A DNA stretch of 20,000 bases from Neocallimastix lanati (nom. inval.) (GCA_016946835.1 JACVTC010000016.1:1257501-1277500), one strand, 5' to 3'; positions 1 through 8,345 are shown, numbered from the stretch's first letter. Notes: generated by a model from the letters alone, not told the origin. Made by a program: numbers and translations.

Positions 1-3
1 TTT

Positions 4-34
<31 letters not shown>

Positions 35-192
35 CTCAATTTAATTTTCTTCTAATGATACTTTAATATTTATATATATTTATGATAAAAGAAAGTTGAT
101 ATTTTTTAATTTAGATCTAAATAAATAGTTAAATTCTAATAAATATTAAGTAATCTTTTTTTTTTTTTCACCAAAAAAAAAAAAAAAAAAAC
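1..192. other. AT-rich stretch downstream of RanBP1
   Basis: The window opens with a T homopolymer and an ATT microsatellite (about 1-35). The rest up to the RanBP1 stop codon is A/T-rich and includes a T12 run (158-169) and an A19 run (173-191). On the minus strand this is the 3' flank or 3' UTR of RanBP1. I could not pick out a convincing polyadenylation signal or another gene. Confidence 0.7.
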
Positions 193-1693
193 CTATTCCT
201 TTTTTTCTTCCTTCTTTTCTTCTTCCTTCTTTTCTTCCTTCTTATCATCACCCTTCTTTTCTAATTCTGCATTATTCTTTTGACTTTCTTCAAATTGAGC
301 CTTGAATTTGTTTGCATTTTCACTGTTAGCAAAACGAATAGCTAAAGTTTCTTGTTTAGCTTCTTCTTCAGAAAAATCAGCAACAACACTCCAAACCCAG
401 GAACGGTCAGAACCAACATTTGGATTAAGTTTCATGTCTGAGGTAATGTAGTGATTACAGCAGAGCTTTAAGGTCTTATCACGTCTCATAATTAAACGAA
501 TCTTACCAGTTTCCTTGTGCTTAAGGAACTTAACATCACCAGTACCACGTTCTTTCCATTCGTTAGTACTCTTTTCGTATCTGAATAACTTTGCACGCCT
601 TGTTTATTTTTAATTTGAATTGAGTAAATTGATGTTATGACATTTTGATTAATCATATTTTATTTTAAATTTATATTTATATTTATATTTTTTATTTTTT
701 TTTATAAAAAAAAAATAATAATAATAAAAATAAAACAATATATATATGCATTAATTAATAATTATAAATAATATATATAAAAAAAAAGATAATATATATA
801 AAAGATAAGTTGTATGATATTAAAAATAATATGAAAAAAAATTATTAATAAAAGTTTTTTTTTTTTCATCAAAAAAGCAAAAAAAAAAAGAAAGTAGAAA
901 ATATAAAAAAAAAATATAAATAAAATTGCCAAAGTTTATATATAATATAATATAATATAATATAATATATAATTATACTTATATAATTTAATAGTAAATT
1001 TAAATATTATTATAATTACATCTTGAAGAGAACTTCTTCTTCTTCTTCTAAGGTCTTGATTTCAGTTAATTGTTCAAGTTTACAGACTGGTTCAAAGTGA
1101 ACATCTGGGGAAGCAACAACTTCTTCGGTATTCTATTTTTGTTTCATTTAATAATAAAATAATTAATTATAATAAATATTATAAAAATTAATTATTTATT
1201 TTACTATTAATATACTTTTATTTCGAGATCACTATTAAACAAACTATAAATCATTTTATTTATTATCAATTATTTATATATAAAATATAATTCTTTATGT
1301 TCTTGTCTTAATTTTATTTTATTTTTTTTTAATAATTTTTATCAGCTAAAATTGATTTTGGTTTTGAAAATTAATTATTATTAAAGATATATAAAATTGT
1401 ATAATTATGATTTAGGTTTTATAAATTAATCTTTATTAATGATTTATAAAGTTGTATTATTATGATTTAGGTTTTATAAATTACTCATTACTAATGATAT
1501 ATTAAGTTGTATATTATGATTATACATCAATTTATGTATTTTTAATTTTTTAATTTTAAAATATTTAATACTTATTTTGAATTTCAATTCTTTTGAATAT
1601 GTTTTGAATATGAACTTCTTTCTCACGTTATTTCTTTAACAATTTAAATTTAATATTTATTTATTTATTTTATTCTACCTTAGTGTCAGCCAT
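193..1693 (-). CDS. Ran-binding protein 1 (RanBD1 domain), three exons
   Basis: Read on the minus strand, three exons join in frame: 1693-1679 (MADTK), 1132-1020 and 598-193, giving 534 nt and a 177-residue protein ending in TAG. The second splice falls inside the Met43 codon (AT|G). RanBP1 binds Ran-GTP in the cytoplasm and works with RanGAP to release it from exported cargo complexes. The RanBD1 domain covers about residues 15-148. The recognisable blocks are [29 protein letters not shown] (residues 39-50), [36 protein letters not shown] and the highly conserved [10 protein letters not shown] (104-113), followed by [20 protein letters not shown]. The tail (158-177) is almost only Lys and Glu. 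The protein is somewhat shorter than yeast and human homologues (about 200 aa). Codons in the exons are markedly less AT-rich than the flanks, as expected for a well-expressed housekeeping gene. Exon limits are inferred from GT..AG and family alignment. Confidence 0.95.
599..1019 (-). other. RanBP1 intron 2
   Basis: Minus-strand intron of 421 bp with donor GTAATT just after AAGAT (1020) and acceptor AACAAG just before G-CGT-GCA-AAG (598). Splicing restores Met-Arg-Ala-Lys-Leu-Phe, exactly the expected RanBD1 core. The body is A/T-only low-complexity DNA with a TATAA repeat near 941-970. The exon boundary is well fixed because both flanking reading frames are conserved. Confidence 0.9.
1133..1678 (-). 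other. RanBP1 intron 1
   Basis: Minus-strand intron of 546 bp, donor GTAGAA after MADTK and acceptor AAATAG before AAT-ACC-GAA. It separates a five-codon first exon from the body of the gene. The first exon is assigned because ATG-GCT-GAC-ACT-AAG sits in a less AT-rich context, ends in a GT donor and is in phase 0 with exon 2. The intron contains a three-copy 55-bp repeat (separate entry). Confidence 0.85.
1354..1517. repeat. 55-bp tandem repeat, 3 copies, inside RanBP1 intron 1
   Basis: Units start at 1354, 1409 and 1464 (spacing 55 and 55, the third about 54 bp long). Each begins GATTT(T/A)GGTTTT and ends TTGTAT(A)ATTAT. Copies 2 and 3 are more alike than copy 1. A short fourth start (GATTATACATC) follows at 1518. 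Confidence 0.75.
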
Positions 1694-1918
1694 TTTTATT
1701 TAATTAAATTTAAATAACTTTTAAATAAAAAAAAAATTTACTAATAATGAAAGAATAATAATAAAAATAAAAACTAAAGCCCAAAATTAACAATTTATAT
1801 AAAAATTTAAAAAAAAAAAAAATTAAAAATATATATAATAAAATATATTTTGAAATATATAAAATAATTAAAATAATTAATTATTTTTTAATCTATTCGT
1901 TAATTTTTTAATTTTTAA

Positions 1919-1950
<32 letters not shown>

Positions 1951-2671
1951 AATTATAATTTTAATATTAATATTATTATTTTTTTTAAATATAATATTTC
2001 TTTTCTTTTTTTTTTTTTTTTTTTTTCAATTTTAATATATTTATAAATAATTTTAATCATATATAAATTAAAAAAAAAAAAAATTAAAAAGAAATTTTAA
2101 GAACAAAATTAGCCAATCATTTACTTAAATTATTTGACCAAAAATAAGTAGGAACAAAAATTATTTTACTTGGGTTAGTTTGATAGTTAAAAAAAAAAAT
2201 AAATTAAATTATTAAAAAACTAAATAAATGAATATTGAAATAAATAACTATGAAAATTAAATGAATATGTAAATAAATGTATATAAAAATTGGTGAATAT
2301 AAAAAATAACTAAATAAATAAAAAAAAAAGTTTATAATTGAATAATTGTTCAAATATAACCATTAAAAAAAAAAATAAAAATAAAAAAAATAAAAAATTA
2401 AAAAATAAAAAAATTAATATTTATGAAATAAAAAATTATAAAATAAAAAAATTAATATTTATGAAATAAAAAATTATAATTGTTTAAATATAACCATTAA
2501 AAAAAAAAATAAAATAAAAAAATTAAAAAAATAAAAATAAAAATAAAAAAATAAAAAAATAAAAAAAAAATAAAAATAAAAATAAAAAAATAAAAAAATA
2601 AAAATAAAAATAAAAAAATTAATATTTATGAAATAAAAAATTCTTTTAAAAAAAGAAAATATATAAATATT
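1694..2671. other. AT-rich 5' flank of RanBP1 with local repeats
   Basis: No gene is visible. This is the upstream (promoter-side) region of RanBP1 on the minus strand. It holds long T runs (1919-1943 and 2008-2026), a patch of mixed composition at 2100-2190 including AGCCAATCAT, which contains a CCAAT-type pentamer in plus orientation, and a repeat zone at 2340-2640. In that zone AAATATAACCATTAAAAA occurs twice (near 2352 and 2487) and ATTAATATTTATGAAATAAA three times (near 2413, 2450, 2617). Any regulatory role is conjecture. Confidence 0.6.
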
Positions 2672-2992
2672 TACTTATTATAATCATATAAAAATTTATA
2701 AGCATTAAATCATTTATTTATTATCGATATTAATATAATATCAATAATAAATAAATGATTTAATACTTATAGCATGAAATTTCCCATTAAAAAAAAAAAA
2801 TGCGTATTACGTTACTATAATAATAATACAAATATATATTTTATTTTATTATTATTATTATATATTTTTTTTATATTTTTTTTATTTTATTTTATTTTTT
2901 ATTTTTATTTTATTATTATATATATATTTTTTTATATTTATTTTATTTTATTTTTTTATTTTTATTTTATTTTATTATTATTATTATTTTTA
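2672..2992. repeat. 321-bp tandem duplication, copy 1
   Basis: This block is repeated almost exactly from 2993 onward at an offset of 321 bp. It contains, in order, ATAATCATATAAAAATTTATAAG, a long hairpin (2697-2771), a GCATGAAATTTCCC stretch with an A homopolymer, TGCGTATTACGTTAC and a pyrimidine/A tract of TTATT units. The open frame from the ATG at 2774 encodes only a short basic start followed by Ile/Leu/Phe/Tyr runs from the simple repeat, so I do not call it a gene. Confidence 0.85.
2697..2771. repeat. Long inverted repeat (hairpin), copy 1
   Basis: Two 36-bp arms (2697-2732 and 2736-2771) separated by ATA form a near-perfect palindrome with two mismatches. The left arm starts TATAAGCATTAAATC and the right arm ends GATTTAATACTTATA. 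The sequence is unlike the surrounding homopolymers, so the symmetry is not just low complexity. Confidence 0.9.
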
Positions 2993-3320
2993 TACTTATT
3001 ATAATCATATAAAAATTTATAAGCATTAAATCATTTATTTATTATTGATATTAATATAATATCAATAATAAATAAATGATTTAATACTTATAGCATGAAA
3101 TTTCCCATTAAAAAAAAAAAATGCGTATTACATTACTATAATAATAATAATACAAATATATATTTTATTTTATTATTATTATTATATATATATTTTTTTT
3201 ATATTTTTTTTATTTTATTTTATTTTTTATTTTTATTTTATTATTATATATATATTTTTTTATATTTATTTTATTTTATTTTTTTATTTTTATTTTATTT
3301 TATTATTATTATTATTTTTA
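2993..3320. repeat. 321-bp tandem duplication, copy 2
   Basis: Second copy of the preceding block, 328 bp long because of small microsatellite-type length changes. Differences from copy 1 are few: one C-to-T in the hairpin arm, CGTTAC to CATTAC, and an added AAT and TA unit in the simple-repeat parts. The high identity in such a mutable sequence suggests a recent duplication. It ends about 40 bp before the stop codon of the ankyrin gene. Confidence 0.85.
3018..3092. repeat. Long inverted repeat (hairpin), copy 2
   Basis: Arms 3018-3053 and 3057-3092 with loop ATA. The inner 29 bp of each arm pair perfectly; the only mismatch is C against T in the outer seven bases. Copy 1 carries an additional C in the left arm where this copy has T, so copy 2 is the more symmetric of the two. 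Confidence 0.9.
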
Positions 3321-3359
3321 TATACATATATACCAAATGTAATGGATATCTCTTATCCT

Positions 3360-5144
3360 TTATTCATATCTTCTCCTTTTTCTTTTTCTTTCTTCATTTA
3401 TTTCTGCTTCAAGTTCTTTTAATAATAACTGTTTTTCCTTATCTTCACTTTGATTTATTTCATGAAATAGTGTTTTACCTTTCTTATTTCTTTTATTTAA
3501 ATCTGCTCCATGGTTTATTAAATATGTCATTAAGTAGTCATCGTTTATATGGTATGCATAAAATAAAGGAAATTCACCATTCTTATCTTCTATATTTATA
3601 TCTACTTCAAGTTCTTCTACTAAATATTTTACTAAATTTCTATTTCCGCTACGACAGGTATTAAATAATGGAGTCTGATCATTTTCATCTTTTTTAGTTA
3701 CGACAGCTCCATGGTTCTTTATTAAATATTTTACTAAATCTTTGTTCCCACTAAGACAGGCATTAAATAATGGGGTTTGACCCCGACTATCTTCTTTATT
3801 TGCGTCGGCTTCAAGTTCTTCTATTAAATATTTTACTAAATTTTTGTTCCCACTAAGGCATGCATCAAATAATAGAGTTTTACCCTGCCTATCTTCGTTA
3901 TTTGTGTCGGCTTGACGTTCTTCTATTAAATACTTCACTAAATCTTCATTTCCGCTACGGCAGGCGTAAAATAATGATATTATACCGAGCATATCTCTTT
4001 TATTTGGATCTACATTAAGTTCTTCTACAAAATATTTAACTAAATCGGTGTATCCATTGAAGCATATACCAAATAATACTGTTTCATCCGTTATTATTTC
4101 ATTTGTATTTACATTAAGTTCTTCAATCATGTATTTTACTAAATTTTTATTTCCGGAATTGCATGCATATAGTAATGATTTTCCATTATTACTTATGTCT
4201 TTTTTAAGGTCTTCTACAAAATATTTTACTAAATCTAAATTTCCACTAAGACAGGCCTTGAATATTGGTTTTTTGCCATTACTATCTTCTTCACATGGAT
4301 CTATTTTAATTTCTTCTACTAAATATCTTACCAAATCTAAATTACCGCTACGGCATGCACTGAATAATGGGGTTTTTTCGTTATTGTCTTTTTTCTTTGG
4401 ATCTAAATGATGTTCTTCAACTAAATATTTTACTAGGATTACATTTCCACTACGGCAGGCACCAAATAATGGAGTTTTACCATCTATATTTTCTTGATTT
4501 ACATCTACTCCCTGTTTTTCTATTAAATATTTTACTAATTTTATATTTCCACTATGACATGAATTATATAATAAAGTTTTACCATTCGTCCCTTCTTCAT
4601 TTACACTTTTTCCATGGTTTATTAAATACTGAACTAAATAATTATTTCCATCAAAAGTTAGTTTTTCTAAGTAGGTACCATAATTAGGATCACCATATAG
4701 ACTTTTTCTGTCTTTACGATTATTATATTTTTTTATTTGAAATTTTTCTTGAGAAAAATATTCATTAAGTTCTGCCTTGGATAAAGGCTTATTATTTTTA
4801 TAGATATTAAGTAGAAACATAATAAATTCAATATCAAAAAACTTGTAATTTTCAAAAATAACACTTAATAACATGCGATTTTTATTATGTATTAATTGAC
4901 TAATGAGTAAAGATGATATTTTGATACCATGGATATTATTATTCTCCATTATAAACATTAATCTTTTTGAAGTAAGTTTGTTTCCAATATACATTTCCAA
5001 TAAAATATCTCTTTTATATCCATTACTATTTACTAAACTATTAATTTCATTAATATTACCATCATCAATTGCTTTAATAAATAAATCAATAAATGAATCT
5101 TCAGTTGACTTATTTATAATGTATTTATTCATTATTAAACTCAT
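3360..5144 (-). CDS. Ankyrin-repeat protein, 594 aa, single exon
   Basis: Uninterrupted minus-strand reading frame of 594 codons plus stop. The ATG at 5144 is the first Met after an upstream in-frame TAA. Residues 1-150 are a non-repeat helical region (FIDLFIKAIDDGNINEINSL, LLISQLIHNKN, FFDIEFIMFLLNIYKNNKPL) like the N-terminal part I associate with ankyrin proteins of anaerobic fungi. From about 164 to 556 there are eleven to twelve ankyrin repeats of 33-34 residues with the pattern NGKTPLFxACRSGNxDLVKYLVEELxxDPNKED. The repeat around 291-320 is a few residues short. The last 38 residues are charged and end in KRKRRRYE, a possible nuclear-localisation patch. Ankyrin repeats bind other proteins; no enzymatic domain is present and the partner cannot be read from sequence. 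No signal peptide or membrane helix is seen. At DNA level the repeats give a roughly 100-bp periodicity, a substrate for unequal recombination. Confidence 0.93.
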   Translation of the reverse strand: MSLIMNKYIINKSTEDSFIDLFIKAIDDGNINEINSLVNSNGYKRDILLEMYIGNKLTSKRLMFIMENNNIHGIKISSLLISQLIHNKNRMLLSVIFENYKFFDIEFIMFLLNIYKNNKPLSKAELNEYFSQEKFQIKKYNNRKDRKSLYGDPNYGTYLEKLTFDGNNYLVQYLINHGKSVNEEGTNGKTLLYNSCHSGNIKLVKYLIEKQGVDVNQENIDGKTPLFGACRSGNVILVKYLVEEHHLDPKKKDNNEKTPLFSACRSGNLDLVRYLVEEIKIDPCEEDSNGKKPIFKACLSGNLDLVKYFVEDLKKDISNNGKSLLYACNSGNKNLVKYMIEELNVNTNEIITDETVLFGICFNGYTDLVKYFVEELNVDPNKRDMLGIISLFYACRSGNEDLVKYLIEERQADTNNEDRQGKTLLFDACLSGNKNLVKYLIEELEADANKEDSRGQTPLFNACLSGNKDLVKYLIKNHGAVVTKKDENDQTPLFNTCRSGNRNLVKYLVEELEVDINIEDKNGEFPLFYAYHINDDYLMTYLINHGADLNKRNKKGKTLFHEINQSEDKEKQLLLKELEAEINEERKRKRRRYE

Positions 5145-5984
5145 TATGGTATAATTTACTTTATTATAGTTCTTAAAAATATAAATTTAAAAAAAAAAAA
5201 AAATTACGAAATTTCGAAATTATTTTTATTAATATATATGAAAGGAAAAAAAAATTTATGTCCTTTTTAAAAAGATTATTTTATATTTATTTTGGTATAA
5301 CAATATACATTATAATATATAACAAAATATAATTATTCTATATATATATAAATTTTATGTATAGGAAAGAAAGAAAGAATGAAAGAAAAAGAAAAAAATT
5401 ATGACCTTATTATATAACAAAATATTATAATAATATATATTAATATCAATAATAATATATTATAAAGTACATTAAATATATATTAATATATATTAATATA
5501 AATAATAATATATTAAATATATTAAATATACTATTTATAATACTTATATAATTATAGTAGCATTTAAATTTATTATTTATAAAATTAAATAAATAATAAT
5601 TGGACACAATTTAAGTCCAATTATAATTATTATATTATTGGAATAATATAATAATAAATAAAAAAATGATTAAAATATTTGATAGTTCAAATCTATTTTT
5701 ATTATATTTAAAAAAATATACTCAAAATACTAATTATTTAAATATTAATAAGCCTTTGTTAATAATTTTTAAAACCTTTTTTTTTATTCTATTATTATTT
5801 TTATATTTTTTAGTCAAGGAATAAACTTTATTTTGATAATATACACGTTAAATATTTAAAAAAAAAAAAAAAAAAGTATTTATATAATTTACACGTTAAA
5901 TTTTCCATTTAAACAAAACAAAACAAAAAAGGTGTTTAAAATTAATAATAATAATAATAATAATTAATAATAATATATTAATTA
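5145..5984. other. AT-rich 5' flank of the ankyrin gene
   Basis: No gene is visible. It is the promoter side of the ankyrin gene. Content is TA-rich tandem sequence (5315-5540), a purine run GAAAGAAAGAATGAAAGAAA near 5365-5386, a pair of small hairpins at 5592-5650 (separate entry), and a mixed-composition part at 5660-5930 containing ACACGTTAAAT twice (near 5843 and 5891). Confidence 0.6.
5592..5650. repeat. Two adjacent small inverted repeats
   Basis: First hairpin: ATAATTGGAC pairs with GTCCAATTAT around 5596-5624. Second: TATATTATT-GG-AATAATATA at 5631-5650, a perfect palindrome with a two-base centre. They lie about 450-500 bp upstream of the ankyrin start codon. Function unknown. Confidence 0.6.
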
Positions 5985-6312
5985 AATCTTCATTAACATT
6001 CATAAAATAATAGAGTTTGACTATTTAGTTTTTCTTTAATTAAATATTATTTCATTTAGTCATTCATTAAAATAGAGGTTCACTTCTTAAAGATTCTATA
6101 TTTAGTACTCCTCCTCTGGTCTATTATAGATCTTTCAATATCATTATATTGTAATTGTCTACATGCTTCATAATCAATTTAATATCTCACCAAAAATGAC
6201 ATGTATCAAATAATGGGGTTTAACCAAAATTATCTTATTTTTTGTGCATGTATCAAAATCTCTTATATAATTTATTTAAATCTTAATCTTTGTTTCCACA
6301 TGTCTCACAATA
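5985..6312 (-). pseudogene. Degraded ankyrin-repeat gene fragment
   Basis: Read on the minus strand, the stretch from about 6312 to 6195 gives CGNKD-stop-DLNKLYKRF, then DNFG-TAA-TPLFDTCHF. This matches the SGNKDLVKYLIEE and DxxGQTPLFxAC parts of the neighbouring intact ankyrin gene; the TAA stands where that gene has CAA or AAA. A further weak match (LYYFMNVNEDL) lies at about 6025-5990, in place of LLFxACxSGNEDL. Between them the frame is lost to indels and A/T drift. The fragment has the same orientation as the intact gene and lies upstream of it, so it probably came from tandem duplication of an ankyrin gene. No start codon or complete N-terminal region can be recognised. Confidence 0.75.
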
Positions 6313-6317
6313 AAAAA

Positions 6318-6582
6318 TACATTAAAATAAAAAATACATTAAAAAAATAATACATTAAAAAAATAATACATTAAAATAAATAATACATTAAAAAATAATA
6401 CATTAAAATAAAAAATACATTAAAATAATAAATACATTAAAATAAAAAATACATTAAAATAAAAAATACATTAAAATAAAAAATACATTAAAATAAATAA
6501 TACATTAAAATAAAAAATACATGAAAATATAAATACATGAAAATATGAATACATAAAAATATAAATGCATGAAATTTTTAGA
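6318..6582. repeat. 17-bp minisatellite, 16 units
   Basis: TACATTAAAATAAAAAA is repeated head to tail. TACAT-type unit starts occur at 6318, 6335, 6351, 6367, 6384, 6399, 6416, 6433, 6450, 6467, 6484, 6501, 6518, 6534, 6550 and 6566 (spacing 15-17 bp). The last three units diverge to ACATGAAAATAT, ACATAAAAATAT and GCATGAAATTTT. The array abuts the ankyrin relic. Confidence 0.9.
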
Positions 6583-6672
6583 ATTTATATTAAAAAATTG
6601 TATTATGAGTTTCGAGGAATGAAATGGCCTTCTAACTATTCATCAATGATAACTCCATGTGGATAATTATTA

Positions 6673-6866
6673 TTAATTGGAATCTGTTTTAGAAATTTCT
6701 TCCTTGTTAATATCGTTTTTGGCATCGACACTCTTGACAACGGTTGATTTAATGGTATACAAATAGTGTAAAAAATCACGAATCACAATAGGCATAATAT
6801 TAAGTAAGGAATTCCACAAGCCCAACAAAATATGAAATCAGGAAAAGAAGAGTGACTCAAAGGTGA
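6673..6866 (-). pseudogene. Possible relic of a membrane-protein exon
   Basis: On the minus strand, a frame beginning just after a plausible acceptor (CTTTCAG at 6867) reads VTFESLFFS, a TGA at 6840-6838, and then 54 residues to a TAA at 6675-6673. That part starts FHILLGLWNSLLNIMPIVI, a hydrophobic helix, and ends in a polar tail (KSVDAKNDINKEEISK). Composition is clearly less AT-rich than the flanks, which is the main argument for a coding origin. From the ATG at 6795 alone it would be 40 aa. I do not recognise the family. It may be a last exon broken by one stop, or chance. Confidence 0.3.
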
Positions 6867-6933
6867 CTGAAAGTTATTATTATTGAAACCTTTGGTTAAA
6901 TAATATTTATTTTTTTTTTTTGTTAATTTTGTG

Positions 6934-6964
<31 letters not shown>

Positions 6965-7089
6965 TATTCATGTAATTAATAAATAAATAAATAAAAAAAG
7001 TTAAAGTTCTTCAATAATTAAGGCTATATATAAAAAAAAATTAGTAAAACACTATCCTTCCTTCCAAACCGACTTTTTAAGTTTTCAAT
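6867..7089. other. Spacer with T16-A15 junction
   Basis: AT-rich spacer between the possible relic and the orphan exon. It includes a T16 run directly joined to an A15 run (6934-6964), which is self-complementary, and a mixed-composition segment from 7020 on. Confidence 0.6.
7023..7089 (+). promoter_or_regulatory. Putative promoter of the orphan exon
   Basis: A TATATATAAAA element at about 7024 is followed roughly 30 bp later by a CT-rich patch (ATCCTTCCTTCC, near 7053) and then the ATG at 7090. The spacing fits a TATA box and a pyrimidine-rich start region. In such AT-rich DNA a TATA match alone is weak; the CT patch beside a coding start is the better clue. Confidence 0.3.
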
Positions 7090-7119
7090 ATGTTGCATTT
7101 CCGTCAAGAAGAAGACTAC
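7090..7119 (+). pseudogene. Orphan first exon (10 codons) ending in GTAAGT
   Basis: ATG-TTG-CAT-TTC-CGT-CAA-GAA-GAA-GAC-TAC is followed immediately by GTAAGT (7120-7125), the consensus 5' splice donor, in phase 0. Codon choice and composition stand out from the flanks, and a promoter-like sequence precedes it. No following exon can be identified: nearby AG sites (AAATAG, CATAG, CTCAG at 7246-7250) lead at once into stops. From about 7262 the DNA is retrotransposon relic. The simplest reading is a host gene cut off from its remaining exons by the insertion or by an associated rearrangement. I do not recognise the peptide. It could also be a chance match. Confidence 0.4.
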
Positions 7120-7261
7120 GTAAGTAAAAATTAATATTGTCATCAAATAGAAATGCTCAACGAATTCTTATTAAAAATCATAGATAAAAAAAAAATAATA
7201 ATAATAATAATAATAATAAAAATTTAATAAAAATTTTATATATATCTCAGTAATGATTTAA

Positions 7262-7502
7262 AATTGGGGGAATAACAAAGTAACAATTATAAAAGGAAGG
7301 TAACTTGGAGATCAAATAAAAATGGAGATAATACAAGAATTATAAGATTCTACTCACCAAATTGCTGTCATCGATGTGGACAAAAAGGTCACAAAGCTCC
7401 GGATTGTCCACATACCTTTAAAGAGTTAGCTAAAATGGAAGAAAAGGGTCTTTTAAATTAGTAAATGGAAGAAGGAAAACTTCCAGTAACCAGACCAGCT
7501 TG
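7262..7502 (+). pseudogene. Gag nucleocapsid relic with CCHC zinc knuckle
   Basis: The frame reads GE-stop-QSNNYKRKVTWRSN, then SPNCCHRCGQKGHKAPDC. The knuckle Cys-x2-Cys-x4-His-x4-Cys is complete (codons at 7366, 7375, 7390, 7405), as in retrotransposon Gag proteins that bind the element's RNA. The frame continues TFKELAKMEEKGLLN, a TAG-TAA pair, then MEEGKLPVTRPAW and a TAA. The capsid part of Gag is absent. Confidence 0.85.
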
Positions 7503-8345
7503 GTAATGATTCCCTCAGGAACGGAAAGAAAATGCCTAAGTACAGAGCATGCTAACTTTAATCAATATCAAGTTCCTAAGCCCTTTGAAGTTGCTATTCC
7601 AGCTATCAAAAGAAGTTCCTTAAAGATGGAAAAAAACCATTTCCCATATGATAAACAAGAAACCAAGGAGCATAAGCAACAGTAAATACTGTCCAATAAA
7701 CCTGTACCATTTACTACCCCAGCAATGAAGCAAAAACCAACAAACTCAAAATTTTGTAAAGGAAACTATAAGTGAGGATTCCCTTATGAATTCAAATTTA
7801 TTAAGTAACAAAATTGGAGATGATTTGAATAGAATCAATAAAGAAATAGATAAAATAAATAAAAAGATAAATAGTAATGATAATCTATGATGGAAGGAAA
7901 TACACAAATAGGGGAAATAAACAAACGAAATAAAACTGAACTTCTAGAACAATTGGATCTCTCTTACATAACGGAATAGAAAATAAATAAGATTAAAAGA
8001 GAGATAATAAAGAAGATAGAATAAAGGAAATAAAGAATCAATCCGAAATAGGAAGTTGTCAAGAAAATGAGGATGAAAAAATAAAAACCTTAGAAAGACA
8101 TATTAAACTGATGAAGGAGTTTGAAAAATTCGACCATTATAACTTAGATAATTTAATCAAAGAAGTAGCCTCAACTGAAGTCGTTACAAAGCTAGCATAT
8201 CTATTAGTTCTATTTCCAAAATTTAGATCTGCTTTTCTACAAAAGCTAAAATTACCCCCATAGAATAACAGTGTAGTCATTAATACAATTAATACAATGG
8301 GTAATCGTAAAATCTCTAAAGTTTATGATAAAGTAGAAGGTCACG
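7503..8345 (+). pseudogene. Gag-Pol linker relic upstream of the protease
   Basis: Open but frame-shifting coding-like sequence. About 60 codons run to a stop at 7685 (MIPSGTERKCL, FEVAIPAIKRSSLKMEK). After a TAA the same frame continues ILSNKPVPFTTPAMKQ, then another frame gives ISEDSLMNSNLLSNKIGDDL with a Lys/Asn/Ile-rich coiled-coil-like stretch. Next come MMEGNTQIGEINKRNK and, from about 8010, a long frame (TLERHIKLMKEFEKFDHYNL, VVTKLAYLLVLFPKF) that runs into the protease. One interruption in the last part is LPP-TAG-NNS. No conserved domain is recognised; position fits the Gag C terminus or a pre-protease spacer. Confidence 0.6.

Noticed and set aside
2774-3004. Open frame MKFPIKKKKCVL followed by Ile/Phe/Tyr runs, repeated at 3095
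   Set aside because: Both frames arise from the duplicated 321-bp unit; after the first 20 codons they translate TTATT-type simple repeat, and the second runs on antisense through the ankyrin gene.
4048-5154. Three plus-strand open frames inside the ankyrin gene
   Set aside because: They are antisense shadows of the periodic ankyrin coding sequence and have no recognisable domain of their own.
6318-6582. Possible CRISPR-like array
   Set aside because: Units are contiguous 15-17 bp repeats with no unique spacers, in a eukaryotic context; it is a minisatellite.
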